DNA of 60,206 bases from Leptolyngbya sp. FACHB-261 (GCF_014696065.1 NZ_JACJPL010000008.1:1-60206), one strand, 5' to 3'; positions 1 to 9,218 are shown, counted from the first letter of the stretch. Translations and numbers: made by a program. Notes: generated by a model not told the origin, from the letters alone.

Positions 1-1
1 G

Positions 2-106
2 TGGTTTGTGCTGAAGAATTGGATGCGACAGCGATTGGATGAGTTTGAGAACTTTCGAGATTGTGTGGATGCTGCGTTCAAGCAATGTCCTAACGTATGC
101 GCGTAG
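2..106 (+). pseudogene. Transposase C-terminal fragment (IS630-like), cut by window edge
   Basis: An open frame enters from the left edge and encodes 34 residues before TAG. It reads WFVLKNWMRQ, then a segment with ENFRDCVDAAF, then CPNVCA. The aromatic/LKNW start and acidic amphipathic helix resemble the last helix of DDE transposases of the IS630 type common in cyanobacteria. The family assignment is from memory of such C-termini, so it is tentative. It lies 29 bp upstream of a decayed ABC gene, consistent with an insertion at this locus. The rest of the gene lies outside the window, so it may be intact there. Confidence 0.45.
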
Positions 107-135
107 AGCTATACCATTTGTAAGAGGAAAGGAGT

Positions 136-829
136 ATGGCAACTACTGCAAAGCATGACTGTGACCGTCTCATCACTGTTGAACAGGTTCATAAGTATTT
201 CCCTTTACCGGACGGCAAAGGCAAATTCACCGTTTTAAGTGACGTTAGTTTAGCTGTAAACGCAGGCGAAGTTGTTGCTTTATTGGGGCGCACTGGTAGT
301 GGTAAAAGTACGCTATTGCAGGTTATGGCTGGCTTGATCTATCCCAGCGAGGGGCGAGTTTTCAGCAATGACAAGCCGCTGTACGGGGCCAACGATGATA
401 GAACGGCTGCAACTGGCCGTCGATGACCTGCTCCCTATTCTCGACGCAGCTGTACTCTTAGATTTTGCCGAAGTTTCTCAGGGTGATGTCAGACTGACAG
501 AGATTGGACAAGATTTTGCTACAACAATGATTCTTCGGAGTAAAGATCTATTCCGACAACAGGGACTAAAACAAGTTCCTGTTTTACGCAGCATCGTCCA
601 AACCCTCCGAGAGAAGCGTAGTGGTTCCATGCGCTCAGACTTCTTCATAGACTTGTGAACTGAACATTTCCCTCACACAGAAGCAGAGCGTCAGTTTGCT
701 ACAGCAGTAGATTGGGGACGCTATGCAGAGTTATTTGAATATGACGCCAATGAAGAGCGACTTTATCTGCCAGAATCAAACTCGGATTTAGAAAGTTCTG
801 CATCATCTAGAACTCCTACAAACGGCTAA
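136..829 (+). pseudogene. Decayed nitrate/sulfonate-type ABC transporter ATPase
   Basis: Residues 1-80 from ATG 136 (Shine-Dalgarno AAAGGAG) form the start of an ABC ATPase, with Walker A GRTGSGKST. The frame then jumps at about 385. From there frame +2 encodes the C-terminal AAA-associated domain of nitrate/sulfonate/bicarbonate-type ATPases (VDDLLPILDAAVLLDFAEV, later LREKRSGSMRSDFF). A TGA at 656-658 interrupts that frame, but similarity resumes after it (FPHTEAERQFATAVDWGRYA) to TAA 827-829. The ABC signature, Walker B and H-loop are all missing, so the middle of the gene is deleted. Three lesions (internal deletion, frame change, in-frame stop) make it non-functional. NrtD/CmpD/SsuB-like origin is inferred from the C-terminal domain. 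Confidence 0.85.
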
Positions 830-1230
830 CCAGTTAATTAATGGAGTGGCCCACTGAGGGTTTATTAGTAGGGAAAGGCTATTCGTAAGGCTATTGGGGG
901 TGGCTCATCTCAGGCTTTATGCCGCTGAGTTATTGACGAAACGGTACTTCTAGCCCCTTTTTAGGGGTTCTGTCCTTCAGTCCGCCTGCCTCAACCCAGC
1001 ATTTGTCATAAAGTAAAGTCGGAGCGGACGCAACTATTTGCAGGCCGGACTCAGATGGCCTTGTTTGATCTCTGTGCTGTCGAGCCTCTTGCACAGGTGA
1101 TCTTCGGGAGATTGTTAAAATCTGTAAAGTTTGTGGTACTTTCGTAACGGAAGGTTGCAACCTTGGCGCTCAGGCGCTCTCGGCTGCATGCTTTTGCCGG
1201 TTGTAAATCTCGAACAGTTTGGTCTGCGCT
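830..1230. other. Intergenic region upstream of ocp
   Basis: No convincing gene. A short stem (AGCCCC/GGGGTT, T-rich loop) lies at about 952-968. The region should hold the ocp promoter, but I cannot place one with confidence. A 76-codon open frame on the minus strand (930-1160) shows no family resemblance and was not called. Confidence 0.5.
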
Positions 1231-2190
1231 ATGGCAATTACGATTGACTCAGCTCGTGGTATTTTTCCACAAACCCTATCTGCTGATGCAGTACCAGCCA
1301 CAATCGCAAGATTTAAGCAACTTAGCGCCGAAGACCAACTGGCATGGACTTGGTTTGCTTATATCGAGATGGGTAAGACCATCACGGTCGCCGCTCCAGG
1401 CGCTGCCAGTATGCAGTTTGCAGAAGGGGTCTTAAATCAAATTCGGCAAATGACTCCCTCTGAGCAAACCCAGGCTATGTGCGACCTGGCAAATAACGCT
1501 GATACGCCGCTTTGCCGTACCTATGCGACTTGGTCTGCAAATATCAAGCTAGGGTTCTGGTATCAACTTGGGCAGTGGATGGACAAGGGCCTTGTTGCTC
1601 CGATTCCAGCAGGCTATCAGCTTTCTGCTAACGCCTCGGCAGTACTGCAAGCGGTTAGAGAACTGGACCAGGGACAACAAATTACCGTCCTACGCAGTTC
1701 TGTGGTTGATATGGGGTTTGATCCAGGCAAGTTGGGCGACTATACCAAAGTCACCGAACCCGTTGTCGCTCCCAAGGACCTAGCCCAACGAACTCAGGTC
1801 GCCATCGAAGGGGTTACTGAGCCAACGGTGTTGAGCTACATGAACAACATGAATGCCAACGACTTTGGGGCTCTGATTGACCTATTTGCGCCTGATGCTG
1901 CCCTACAACCTCCTTTCCAAAGACCAATCGTCGGTAGAGATGCGATTCTTCAATTCTTCAATGAAGAATGCCAAAACCTCAATTTGATTCCGGAGCGAGG
2001 CGTTTCTGAACCCACAGAAGACGGCTACACCCAGGTGAAAGTCACGGGCAAAGTTCAAACTCCGTGGTTTGGTGCTGCTGTGGGCATGAATATGGCTTGG
2101 CGCTTCCTGCTCAATCCTCAAGGCAAGATTTTCTTTGTCGCAATTGATTTGTTGGCCTCTCCGAAAGAACTGTTGAATTTGATTCGATAG
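1231..2190 (+). CDS. ocp: Orange carotenoid protein (OCP1-like)
   Basis: 319-residue two-domain photoprotective carotenoid protein. Blue-green light converts it to a red form that binds phycobilisomes and dissipates energy as heat. The helical N-terminal carotenoid domain starts MAITIDSARGIFP, and the C-terminal NTF2-like domain begins near residue 195. Residues known to bind carotenoid or hold the domains together are present: Y44, W110, R155 (partner E246), Y203 and W290 (Y201 and W288 in the Synechocystis numbering). The start is ATG 1231. An in-frame TTG at 1219 would add four residues, but the homologous N-terminus begins at the ATG. The adjacent frp gene supports an OCP1 type that needs FRP to recover. 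A strong inverted repeat follows the stop. Confidence 0.97.
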   Translation: MAITIDSARGIFPQTLSADAVPATIARFKQLSAEDQLAWTWFAYIEMGKTITVAAPGAASMQFAEGVLNQIRQMTPSEQTQAMCDLANNADTPLCRTYATWSANIKLGFWYQLGQWMDKGLVAPIPAGYQLSANASAVLQAVRELDQGQQITVLRSSVVDMGFDPGKLGDYTKVTEPVVAPKDLAQRTQVAIEGVTEPTVLSYMNNMNANDFGALIDLFAPDAALQPPFQRPIVGRDAILQFFNEECQNLNLIPERGVSEPTEDGYTQVKVTGKVQTPWFGAAVGMNMAWRFLLNPQGKIFFVAIDLLASPKELLNLIR

Positions 2191-2227
2191 AAAAGCGCTC
2201 GGTGTAGGTCCGTCCAAATGATGGTGC

Positions 2228-2252
2228 GAGCGCTCTCTAGCCAAGAGCGCTC
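2228..2252 (+). terminator. Inverted repeat between ocp and frp
   Basis: GAGCGCTCT and AGAGCGCTC form a perfect 9-bp stem with a 7-nt loop. The left arm also pairs with AGCGCTCG near 2194, allowing an alternative fold. A TTTT lies a few bases later, but there is no long U-tract. It could end or attenuate ocp transcription before frp. Confidence 0.4.
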
Positions 2253-2316
2253 CGCTGTTTTGACGTCAGTGGTGTAGATCGATAAGATAGGCAGCCGCGT
2301 AGAGTTTAAGTTGATG

Positions 2317-2643
2317 ATGCAAGTCAGTGAAGTTGAGTGGTCTAAGACTGAGAAGGAGGTAGCTCAAGCCGCCTTTGCAAAAGCCTATGAGCGGGAAATT
2401 GACGCTGTAGCCAAAGAAGTTCGCGAAAGAGCCAGTGCAATTAGCCACTCTAATGATATGTGGCAATTACACGATTTCTTAAGTGCAAGAAGACACGAAA
2501 TAGATGGCAAGTACGACTACAAATATTCCGCTCTTATCTTCGTCTTTGCCAGATTGGTTAAAGAGGGCTGGCTGCATCTTGATGAGCTAGAGGGACTGGG
2601 AACAGACAAGCTAACCAAGGTAGCAGCTCTTACCCGCATGTGA
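2317..2643 (+). CDS. frp: Fluorescence recovery protein (FRP)
   Basis: 108-residue all-helical dimeric protein that binds the activated OCP C-terminal domain and speeds its return to the orange form. The core WQLHDFLSARRHEIDGKYD matches the conserved FRP block. It carries W49, H52, D53 and R59, equivalent to the Synechocystis residues W50, H53, D54 and R60 implicated in OCP binding or dimerisation. ATG at 2314 and 2317 and TTG at 2311 are in frame. 2317 gives the length closest to the functional Synechocystis protein. It is 126 bp downstream of ocp on the same strand, with a hairpin between, so it may be co-transcribed at reduced level or have its own promoter. Confidence 0.95.
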   Translation: MQVSEVEWSKTEKEVAQAAFAKAYEREIDAVAKEVRERASAISHSNDMWQLHDFLSARRHEIDGKYDYKYSALIFVFARLVKEGWLHLDELEGLGTDKLTKVAALTRM

Positions 2644-2792
2644 GAGGTGGCCAGCCTGAGACTGACTCGACATAGACCTGACATAAATAGTAGGTAGATA
2701 TCTAACGCCAGCAGAGGCAGAGCCGCTACTCACTCTACTAGTTCTGAAGCTGATTTTAGGAACTGTAAAAGTTTTTTGCTTCATCCTGAGTT

Positions 2793-3314
2793 TTACGGCT
2801 CGCTGCTTTCGTTAGAATCTGCAGAATCCGCTTCGAACAACATTTCTATAGTACTTGGCCGAAAACCGCAAGATTCATACAACCGTCGAGCGGGTTCATT
2901 GACAACAGAAACATCTAGTCGGATTTGTTTAATACCCATTTGACCCAAACGTTTAATCGCTAGCAAAAGCAGTTCACGCCCAATTCCCTGATTCCGGTAT
3001 TCGGGCTCAACCCATAGCTCGTGAATCAAGCCGAACTCTTGCAGACGATAAATTGGGATTTCACGCTCAATTGCCGCTACTAGAAATGCGACTAATGCGA
3101 CCGGCTGCCCCGGCTCAGATACCTCATTCTCCGCCACCAAAAATACACTTCGCTCATCCGCCACCCGCTTGCCCAGCCATCGCTCATAGCGTTGTTCAGG
3201 GTGTGGAGGAAAACTGTATCTAACAGGGTCCCAAACCTCGTGCAAAGCGCAGGTTTTAGCCACCATTGCCTGAACCGAAGGAATATCAGCCAAAGTCGCA
3301 GAACGGATCAACAT
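2793..3314 (-). CDS. GNAT-family N-acetyltransferase
   Basis: 173 residues spanning a complete GNAT fold, expected to transfer an acetyl group from acetyl-CoA to an amine. The N-terminus MLIRSATLADIPSVQAMV is the usual beta1-alpha1. Motif A is at about residues 105-125 with HELWVEPEYRNQGIGREL, containing the R-x-x-G-I-G pyrophosphate loop. Motif B ends NEPARRLYESCGF. The substrate cannot be predicted. The last dozen residues are an acidic, low-complexity tail (DSADSNESSEP). It stands alone on the minus strand, transcribed towards frp, with no obvious Shine-Dalgarno before ATG 3314. Confidence 0.9.
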   Translation of the reverse strand: MLIRSATLADIPSVQAMVAKTCALHEVWDPVRYSFPPHPEQRYERWLGKRVADERSVFLVAENEVSEPGQPVALVAFLVAAIEREIPIYRLQEFGLIHELWVEPEYRNQGIGRELLLLAIKRLGQMGIKQIRLDVSVVNEPARRLYESCGFRPSTIEMLFEADSADSNESSEP

Positions 3315-3697
3315 AGAGGAGGAGGGGCGGTGGAACTGAACGGAGCGGACCTGCTAGAAGGTTGAGTTCTAGCATCCCTTGGGTCGCTGCCATTGACAGC
3401 GACAAGACGACGGGGCAGAGATTCTCAAGCTAAAGAACTCACCTAGGGATAGGTACCTACTTCGCTCAGTTAATCGAAGCGGTAGAACTTTAGCATGTCT
3501 CCATACACTTGGTTGGGTCTATACAAAAGACGGACTGAAACATCTACCAAGCCAAATTTCAAGCCAAATTTGCACCTCCCAAGCTTGTAGGTCGGCTGGC
3601 GCTAGCTTGCCGTGGTGAGCGTGGCTACAGCATTACGGCATAATAATACGCGGAGTTTGCCTGCAAAATCGGGGGCTCGATGGTATCTCTTTCAACC
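3315..3697. other. Intergenic, divergent promoters expected
   Basis: This gap lies between the divergent acetyltransferase and the potD-like gene. No coding similarity, RNA or strong repeat was recognised. Confidence 0.4.
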
Positions 3698-4810
3698 ATG
3701 AAACGGCGACAGTTTGTCCAGCGCTCCAGCTATTTCTTGTTGGGGCTGGGGCTATCTGCTTGTAGCTTTGCAGATGGCTCTTCAAAGGGAGCAAAATCAA
3801 GCACTGCCGAACGTGAACCAAGTTCAGCTACCGCCAGCGGTACGCTCAACATTTATACCTATACCAGTTACGTCAATCCCAAGATTCAAGAGAAATTCAC
3901 TCAGAATACAGGTATCCAAGTTATAGCCGATACTTACGACTCCAATGAAACCATGCTGGCCAAAATCCAGGCCAGAGGCGGGGCAGGCTACAGCATCCTG
4001 AGCCCAAGCGATTACATGGTGACCCAGATGGTCGAGTTGGGGTTGTTGGAGCCTCTGGACAAAAGCTTGCTCCAAGGGTTGAATCAACTGGCTGAACCCT
4101 TTCAGAACCCAGCCTATGACCCCAACAATGCCCATAGCTTGCCCATGACCTGGGGAACAACAGGGATTGCTTACAATTCCAAACTTCTGCCGAAAGCTCC
4201 GACCGATTGGACATCACTCTGGGAACTCAAAGAGGAGATCAAAGGCCGCCTGACTCTAGCCGATGATGTTAGAGAAGTCATGGGCATGACCCTACACTCT
4301 TTGGGGTATTCGTACAACTCCACTGATAAATCGCAGATCGAAGAAGCCTATGAAAAACTGCGGGAACTCAAGCCTACTATTGCCAGTTTCAACAGCGATG
4401 GTTGGCGACCTCAAATGCTCTCAGGCGATGTGGTTGTCTCTATGGCTTATTCAGGCGATGGGCTGGCGATCGGGGATGAGAACCCTGACATTAAATATGT
4501 GATTCCGGCTGGTGGTACCTCGCTCTGGACTGATACTATTGCCATTCCTAAAGCGGCCCCCAACAAGGCAGCAGCTTATGCCTGGGTCAATGCACTTTTA
4601 CAACCTGAGAATGCAGCTGAGATCAGCAGTGCCAACAACTTTTCTACGCCGAACAAAGCAGCTATCGCTTTGGTTCCCGAAAAGTTGAAGAATAATCCCA
4701 ACTGGCAACCCTCCGAGCAAATTTTGGCTAAGTGCGAGCGGATTCAACCGGTTGATGAGCCAACGCAAGCTCTGCTTGATGACTATTGGACTCGTTTGAA
4801 GAGTATCTAA
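3698..4810 (+). CDS. potD: PotD-like polyamine ABC transporter substrate-binding lipoprotein
   Basis: 370 residues from ATG 3698. The N-terminus MKRRQFVQRSSYFLLG then LGLSAC has a twin-arginine-like start and a lipobox (LSAC, Cys about residue 23), so a Tat-exported, lipid-anchored periplasmic protein is likely. The body follows the spermidine/putrescine-binding family: LNIYTYTSYVNPKIQEKF, GYSILSPSDYMV, LPMTWGTTGIAYN, and a C-terminal WTDTIAIPKAAPNKAAAYAWVN. It would deliver polyamine (or a related cation) to an ABC permease. No potABC genes are nearby, so it is an orphan here. An upstream in-frame ATG at 3680 would place six residues before the signal. Confidence 0.88.
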   Translation: MKRRQFVQRSSYFLLGLGLSACSFADGSSKGAKSSTAEREPSSATASGTLNIYTYTSYVNPKIQEKFTQNTGIQVIADTYDSNETMLAKIQARGGAGYSILSPSDYMVTQMVELGLLEPLDKSLLQGLNQLAEPFQNPAYDPNNAHSLPMTWGTTGIAYNSKLLPKAPTDWTSLWELKEEIKGRLTLADDVREVMGMTLHSLGYSYNSTDKSQIEEAYEKLRELKPTIASFNSDGWRPQMLSGDVVVSMAYSGDGLAIGDENPDIKYVIPAGGTSLWTDTIAIPKAAPNKAAAYAWVNALLQPENAAEISSANNFSTPNKAAIALVPEKLKNNPNWQPSEQILAKCERIQPVDEPTQALLDDYWTRLKSI

Positions 4811-4814
4811 CTGG

Positions 4815-4847
4815 CTTCGATGGCATCACTAGATGTTGCCATCGAAG
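4815..4847. terminator. Hairpin between convergent potD and kinase genes
   Basis: CTTCGATGGCA and TGCCATCGAAG form a perfect 11-bp stem with an 11-nt loop. It starts five bases after the potD stop and lies downstream of the convergent kinase. There is no U-tract on either side. A bidirectional transcription or processing end is plausible from position. Confidence 0.5.
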
Positions 4848-4889
4848 ACCCTGCTGTCGCTTTTGCAGAACTGCCGTTAAAACTTGCCC

Positions 4890-7748
4890 TTAAACCCATC
4901 CTTGCTGAGGTAGTTCCACAGTGAAAGTCGTTTGACCTGCTTGGCTCTCCACACCGATCTCTCCGCCCAAGCGCTCGACCAGTTTTTGAATGAGTGCTAA
5001 CCCTAGTCCAGTGCCTTTTTGTCCCCAGGGATCAGCACCGGGAATGCGGTAGAACTTTTCGAAAATACGAGTCAATTCTGTCGCTGAAATTTCGGCCTGG
5101 TTGTGAATGACAAAAATGATTGCTTGTCGTTCTGGGATGTGCCCTACCTTCAAGGCAATTTCTCCTCCTGAAGCCGTGTACTTACAGGCATTATTTAGCA
5201 GTTCTGCTAGAACCCGCTCTAGAGCAGCAGCATTTGAAATCAAGGGAGGTAGGTCGGCAGAAAGTTCAACGTCAAGAGTTTGCTGTCGGTCTTTAACCCG
5301 CAGCAGAAACGGCTCAATAATCTTGGGCAGCCAGTCTTGTAGTTGCAACGTTTCTAGATGAACACAGTCCGCCCCGACCTCAAGCCGTTGCAAGTCTAGT
5401 AGATCGTTGATAAGCTCTGTTTCCCGAGCACACTCGTCGTGCAAAATCTTGAGATAGCGTTCACACCGCTCTTCGGATACAAACATCCTCAGCATGTGAA
5501 TAGCCATTTTCATGTTGGACAAGGGCGTTCGCAGTTCATGGGAAACCGTGCTTAAAAAGTCGTCTTTAAGATGATTGATTTCCTCCAAGGCAGCGACTTG
5601 CGCTTGAGAAGCTTGGTAGAGACGAGCCTGGCGAATTGCAATGGCACATTGATTGGCCACCTGCTGAATTAAGCGGATTTCTAACTCAGTGAAAACTGCG
5701 TTTAGCGGTTTAAATAACCATAGATCTCCTAAGATGCCTTGATCATCAAAAATGGGGCAAGCTAGTATAGCGGCATGGAGACGGCTAGAGCCAGCAACAA
5801 TGCCGCAAAATTGCAGGCACTGCCCCTGCAAAAGCTGAGAATAAATCTCCATAAAGTCAACTATTTGCAGCACCTGCCCTTGAGCAGAGGGCAAGCCTGA
5901 TAGGGCATATTCGTGGTAGACGGTTGAAGTGGCTAGGTCAAGGTCATATAAAGCCGTATTGCAGCAGCTAACCGCTAGTGCCAAAGCCAACTCTCGAACA
6001 GCTGTTTGTAAAATCTGCCCCTCATCAAGACCATCCCGGACTTTATCAGTGACTCGTTTTAGCGTCGCTTCGAATTCTAACGACTGTTGCAATTGAGCTG
6101 TGCGCTCTTGCACCTGTTGTTCAAGTTCAGTATTAAGCAACTGCACCCGTTGGTATAACTGCTGCAGCTTGGCCTCTGCCTGCTTGCGTTCAGTAATATC
6201 TTGACCAATGCCAATGCTCGTGCCATCTGACAGCAGCACATTCGCCCAAGAGGTATCTAAAATTCTTCCATCTCGCGTCCTGGTTCTAAAATCTTCCCAC
6301 TTTCCCTCTGCACTACGAATGCAATCTAAAACGCTCTGACGATACTGGGAATTGGGATAAAGCTCGACCATTAGATCACGGCACTGTATCTCTTCTGCGG
6401 GCCATCCAAGTGTGGTTTCGCAAGCGGGATTAGTCATTTTGACCCGACCCCTCTCATCAAAGAGGGCCACCATTACAGGGATTTTCTCAAAGATGGTCTG
6501 TAGAAGCTCCTGCTGCCGTCTTTGTTCTTCCTCTGCTTGCTTGCGCTCAGTGATGTCAAAAACTGCGCCATCAATCCAACACACGCTACCATCCTGGTTG
6601 AAAATGCCCTGACCCTTCTCATAGACCCAACGCACGCTGCCGTTGGCACGAATGATCCGATACTCGAGCATCCAAGGTTGTCGCTCGTCCAATCCTTGCT
6701 GAACGACTTGCGCAATCATTGCTAAATCTTCAGGGTGATCAATACTGGCGAAGGAGCGTTCCCGATTACCGATAAAGTCGGCAGCAGGATAACCTGTCAG
6801 CTCTTCAATGCCATCACTGACGTACTCCATCGTCCAAGCCAAGTCATAGGCACAGCGAAAAATTACGCCAGGGATGTTATGAACTAGCGATCTAAAATGC
6901 TCCTCACGCTGTTGGAGAGAGAGCTGCACCCGCTGGCGCTCAGCAATTTCGGCCCTTAGCTGTTCATTCAGAAGTGCTAGTTCCTGCGTCCGTTCTCTCA
7001 CTCGGCTTTCTAGTTCGTTATGAGTCTGTCGCAGCGACTCCTCAGCCTGCTTGTGCGCAGTTAACTCCGCTTGCAGCTCGGCCTTGCTCTGTTGTTCCTG
7101 CCTAACTCGCTCCCCATAATTGGCGAAAAAGTTGCCCAGTCTGGATTCACTTTGTACTAAAGCGTTTAGATGATTGCGGGCGCGTGGATCAGCTTCATAC
7201 GCCACTTCGGGATGGGCTTCTACCCATAGGTGACAGGTTTTTAAATAGGCAATGAAGGTGATTAAGTGTTGATAGTTCAAGGGTCCCAACAGCCGATGCA
7301 ACTCACCCCGACAGCGCTCGGTCTCTTGTCGTTCTAAAAAAATGAAAATGCTACAGGCAAGTAAGCTTGTTTCGAGCAGTGATCCTGGGGCTGGCCAATC
7401 TGTTAGGGCATCCATCTCGCCTGCTAGCACTTCGAGAAATTGCTGAATGTCTGTTGCCGTCGGACCAGGAGATTGGAGTAGGGCTAACACCTCCTGGGCC
7501 TTCATGCCCAAGAGGCTCAAGGTACAGCTGTGACAGACCAAGCAGTAGGGAGTCGCACAGTAGCGCGCTAGATAGGCAGCGAGCTTCTCCTTAAACAGGG
7601 CAGGCAGAGGATTGTCCAAGTAGGCAGAGACTGTTTGCTGCCAGAGGTTCTCCAGCACTTGTGGGTGCTGCTGGGCCGGGGCGAAAAAAGGGGGGACAAA
7701 GCCGAACCGAGCTTGGATTTCTGCCTGAATCTGTTGACTGGTTGGCAT
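4890..7748 (-). CDS. AhpD-like/PAS/PAS/GAF sensor histidine kinase
   Basis: 952 residues, no membrane segment seen. Order: residues 1-175 an AhpD/carboxymuconolactone-decarboxylase-like helical domain with C69-LV-C72-H-S-C75; a coiled coil 205-285; PAS 286-402 ending in a PAC-like FDITERKQAE; PAS 410-522 (GIGQDITERKQAE); coiled coil; GAF about 560-705; HisKA with phospho-acceptor H737 (VSHELRTPL); HATPase with N-box NNACKYT at 852 and GTGLGLAL near 912. It should autophosphorylate and pass phosphate to a response regulator, but none is adjacent. The dicysteine N-terminal domain suggests thiol redox or peroxide input (inference). Residues from about 550 onward closely resemble the kinase at 23920-25728, so the two share a transmitter with different input modules. 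The ATG at 7748 is the first in frame. Confidence 0.9.
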   Translation of the reverse strand: MPTSQQIQAEIQARFGFVPPFFAPAQQHPQVLENLWQQTVSAYLDNPLPALFKEKLAAYLARYCATPYCLVCHSCTLSLLGMKAQEVLALLQSPGPTATDIQQFLEVLAGEMDALTDWPAPGSLLETSLLACSIFIFLERQETERCRGELHRLLGPLNYQHLITFIAYLKTCHLWVEAHPEVAYEADPRARNHLNALVQSESRLGNFFANYGERVRQEQQSKAELQAELTAHKQAEESLRQTHNELESRVRERTQELALLNEQLRAEIAERQRVQLSLQQREEHFRSLVHNIPGVIFRCAYDLAWTMEYVSDGIEELTGYPAADFIGNRERSFASIDHPEDLAMIAQVVQQGLDERQPWMLEYRIIRANGSVRWVYEKGQGIFNQDGSVCWIDGAVFDITERKQAEEEQRRQQELLQTIFEKIPVMVALFDERGRVKMTNPACETTLGWPAEEIQCRDLMVELYPNSQYRQSVLDCIRSAEGKWEDFRTRTRDGRILDTSWANVLLSDGTSIGIGQDITERKQAEAKLQQLYQRVQLLNTELEQQVQERTAQLQQSLEFEATLKRVTDKVRDGLDEGQILQTAVRELALALAVSCCNTALYDLDLATSTVYHEYALSGLPSAQGQVLQIVDFMEIYSQLLQGQCLQFCGIVAGSSRLHAAILACPIFDDQGILGDLWLFKPLNAVFTELEIRLIQQVANQCAIAIRQARLYQASQAQVAALEEINHLKDDFLSTVSHELRTPLSNMKMAIHMLRMFVSEERCERYLKILHDECARETELINDLLDLQRLEVGADCVHLETLQLQDWLPKIIEPFLLRVKDRQQTLDVELSADLPPLISNAAALERVLAELLNNACKYTASGGEIALKVGHIPERQAIIFVIHNQAEISATELTRIFEKFYRIPGADPWGQKGTGLGLALIQKLVERLGGEIGVESQAGQTTFTVELPQQGWV

Positions 7749-8384
7749 GGATCAGCGGAGTGGCGGGTTGCGAGAGACGTGAGGGGCAAAAACAGGCCGT
7801 CCTCTAGGCTTCAGGGCAAAGGGAGCGCAAGGCATGGCTAGCCCACTGTCCCTCACCCTAAGCTGTCTCGCCTCTATCGTATAGGGCCATCGTTTCGGCT
7901 CGATCTCCACAAGGCTTAAGAGCCAGTTGACAGAAGCACGGACAGGTCAGCGGCTTCTCCCGAACAGGCTGAATTGGCATTCCAACTGGCTTCATGTCTT
8001 GGCTTAGCTGCTAAACCTGCCAAGCCCACAACCTGCTAAACCACCTGCACGCGCCTCAGCTTGAACTCATCTCATCAAGCCGGTAGCATCTGGTAGCCTT
8101 CCGTAAACAAAAGCTATCAGTGAACCAGCAACTTAATCCTAAATTTAGTGGCTGCAGTTGCTCAAAGATTTACACCTTAAGAGCGTTCTTTTGAAGTGTC
8201 GGTACATAGCAGAAAAAGACTTTCTCTCCAATTGCTGTTTTCTGCAACTGCTCTAACGGTTTCCTGAACCTCGGGTGTCTAAATTCCACATTAAAGCTGG
8301 CGTAAAAAGTACGTGTGTTATCAGGCTGGTTCCTTTAACTTAAGGTCATCGCCTCACAAAGCATCTACACCAAGGAACACAGCA
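7749..8384. other. Long intergenic region
   Basis: It separates divergent genes and should hold both promoters. No gene, RNA or repeat was recognised. An open frame extends upstream of the RTX-like gene to 8313 but has no protein-like features before ATG 8385. Confidence 0.4.
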
Positions 8385-8990
8385 ATGACTGAGTATTACT
8401 ACGGCACCGATGGCAGCGACTATCTAAACTGGCTCAGCCCTGAAAATCTTGTTGCTTACGGTAATAGTGGAGATGACACGTTGTATGGGGACGCGGGTAA
8501 TGACAGTCTTTACGGAGGCTATGGTAATGACTCCTTAAACGGCTGGCATGGGGATGATGCTCTTTATGGGAGCTATGGCAACGACTCTTTAGACGGCGGA
8601 AGCGGCAACGACACACTAGATGGCTTCTCCGGCTACTACAATCAAGAAATTGATACTTTAACGGGTGGCAGCGGATCTGACACCTTTGTCGTCGGACGCT
8701 TTGACGGTATATGCTATTTGGGTGGCTCTAATGGGGCTGGGGTAGATTCATCCTATGCTCTGATCACTGATTGGGACTTAACTGCTGATTATATTCAGGC
8801 TTATGGTGACGCCAGTAATTACTATTTTAGTTATGGTTACTGGATGGGTAGTTCAGCTCAAGATACAGGGCTTTATACTCAAAGTGGAGATTTAATTGCG
8901 GTTATCCAAGATTCAACAGATGTTTCCTTTACTCGTGATTTCAGGTTTGTGGGCAACAGCACTTTCGAAACCAACTGCCTCCCTTGCTGA
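8385..8990 (+). CDS. RTX-type calcium-binding repeat protein
   Basis: 201 residues from ATG 8385 (AAGGA upstream). Residues 25-90 hold tandem nonapeptides of the GGxGxDxLx type (for example GDAGNDSLYGGYGNDSLNG and GGSGNDTLDG). These fold into a calcium-filled beta-roll in secreted hemolysin-type proteins. GGSGSDTFVVG continues the pattern, followed by a Tyr/Ser/Asp-rich beta region and a short terminus with two Cys (CLPC). Such proteins usually leave by type I secretion using a C-terminal signal, and no TolC/HlyB/HlyD genes are in the window. No enzymatic domain is visible. It may be an extracellular adhesin or sheath component (inference). Confidence 0.82.
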   Translation: MTEYYYGTDGSDYLNWLSPENLVAYGNSGDDTLYGDAGNDSLYGGYGNDSLNGWHGDDALYGSYGNDSLDGGSGNDTLDGFSGYYNQEIDTLTGGSGSDTFVVGRFDGICYLGGSNGAGVDSSYALITDWDLTADYIQAYGDASNYYFSYGYWMGSSAQDTGLYTQSGDLIAVIQDSTDVSFTRDFRFVGNSTFETNCLPC

Positions 8991-9053
8991 ATTACTCCTA
9001 TGTAGAAATTTGTTGAGGTCTTACTGACCAACAACAGATACCAGACTCACTAA

Positions 9054-9086
9054 GAAGCCTCCCTTCATAACTGAAAGGAGGCTCTT
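9054..9086 (+). terminator. Probable terminator after the RTX-like gene
   Basis: AAGCCTCCCTTC and GAAAGGAGGCTCTT form a stem with one mismatch and a loop of about 6 nt, followed by TCTTA. It is 64 bp after the stop codon. Confidence 0.5.
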
Positions 9087-9218
9087 ATGAATTACCTACT
9101 TAATTACTAACCCAAGCTTGAAAAGCAGAATTAAAATTTGCTTTAGCAGTCTGCTAGTCTTTCAGGATCTTAAAAACTACGTGGCTGCGATCAGCCGAGG
9201 TCAGACATTGGAAGCCGC

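Noticed and set aside
930-1160. 76-codon minus-strand frame upstream of ocp
   Set aside because: No ribosome site, no protein-like pattern, lies in the likely ocp promoter.
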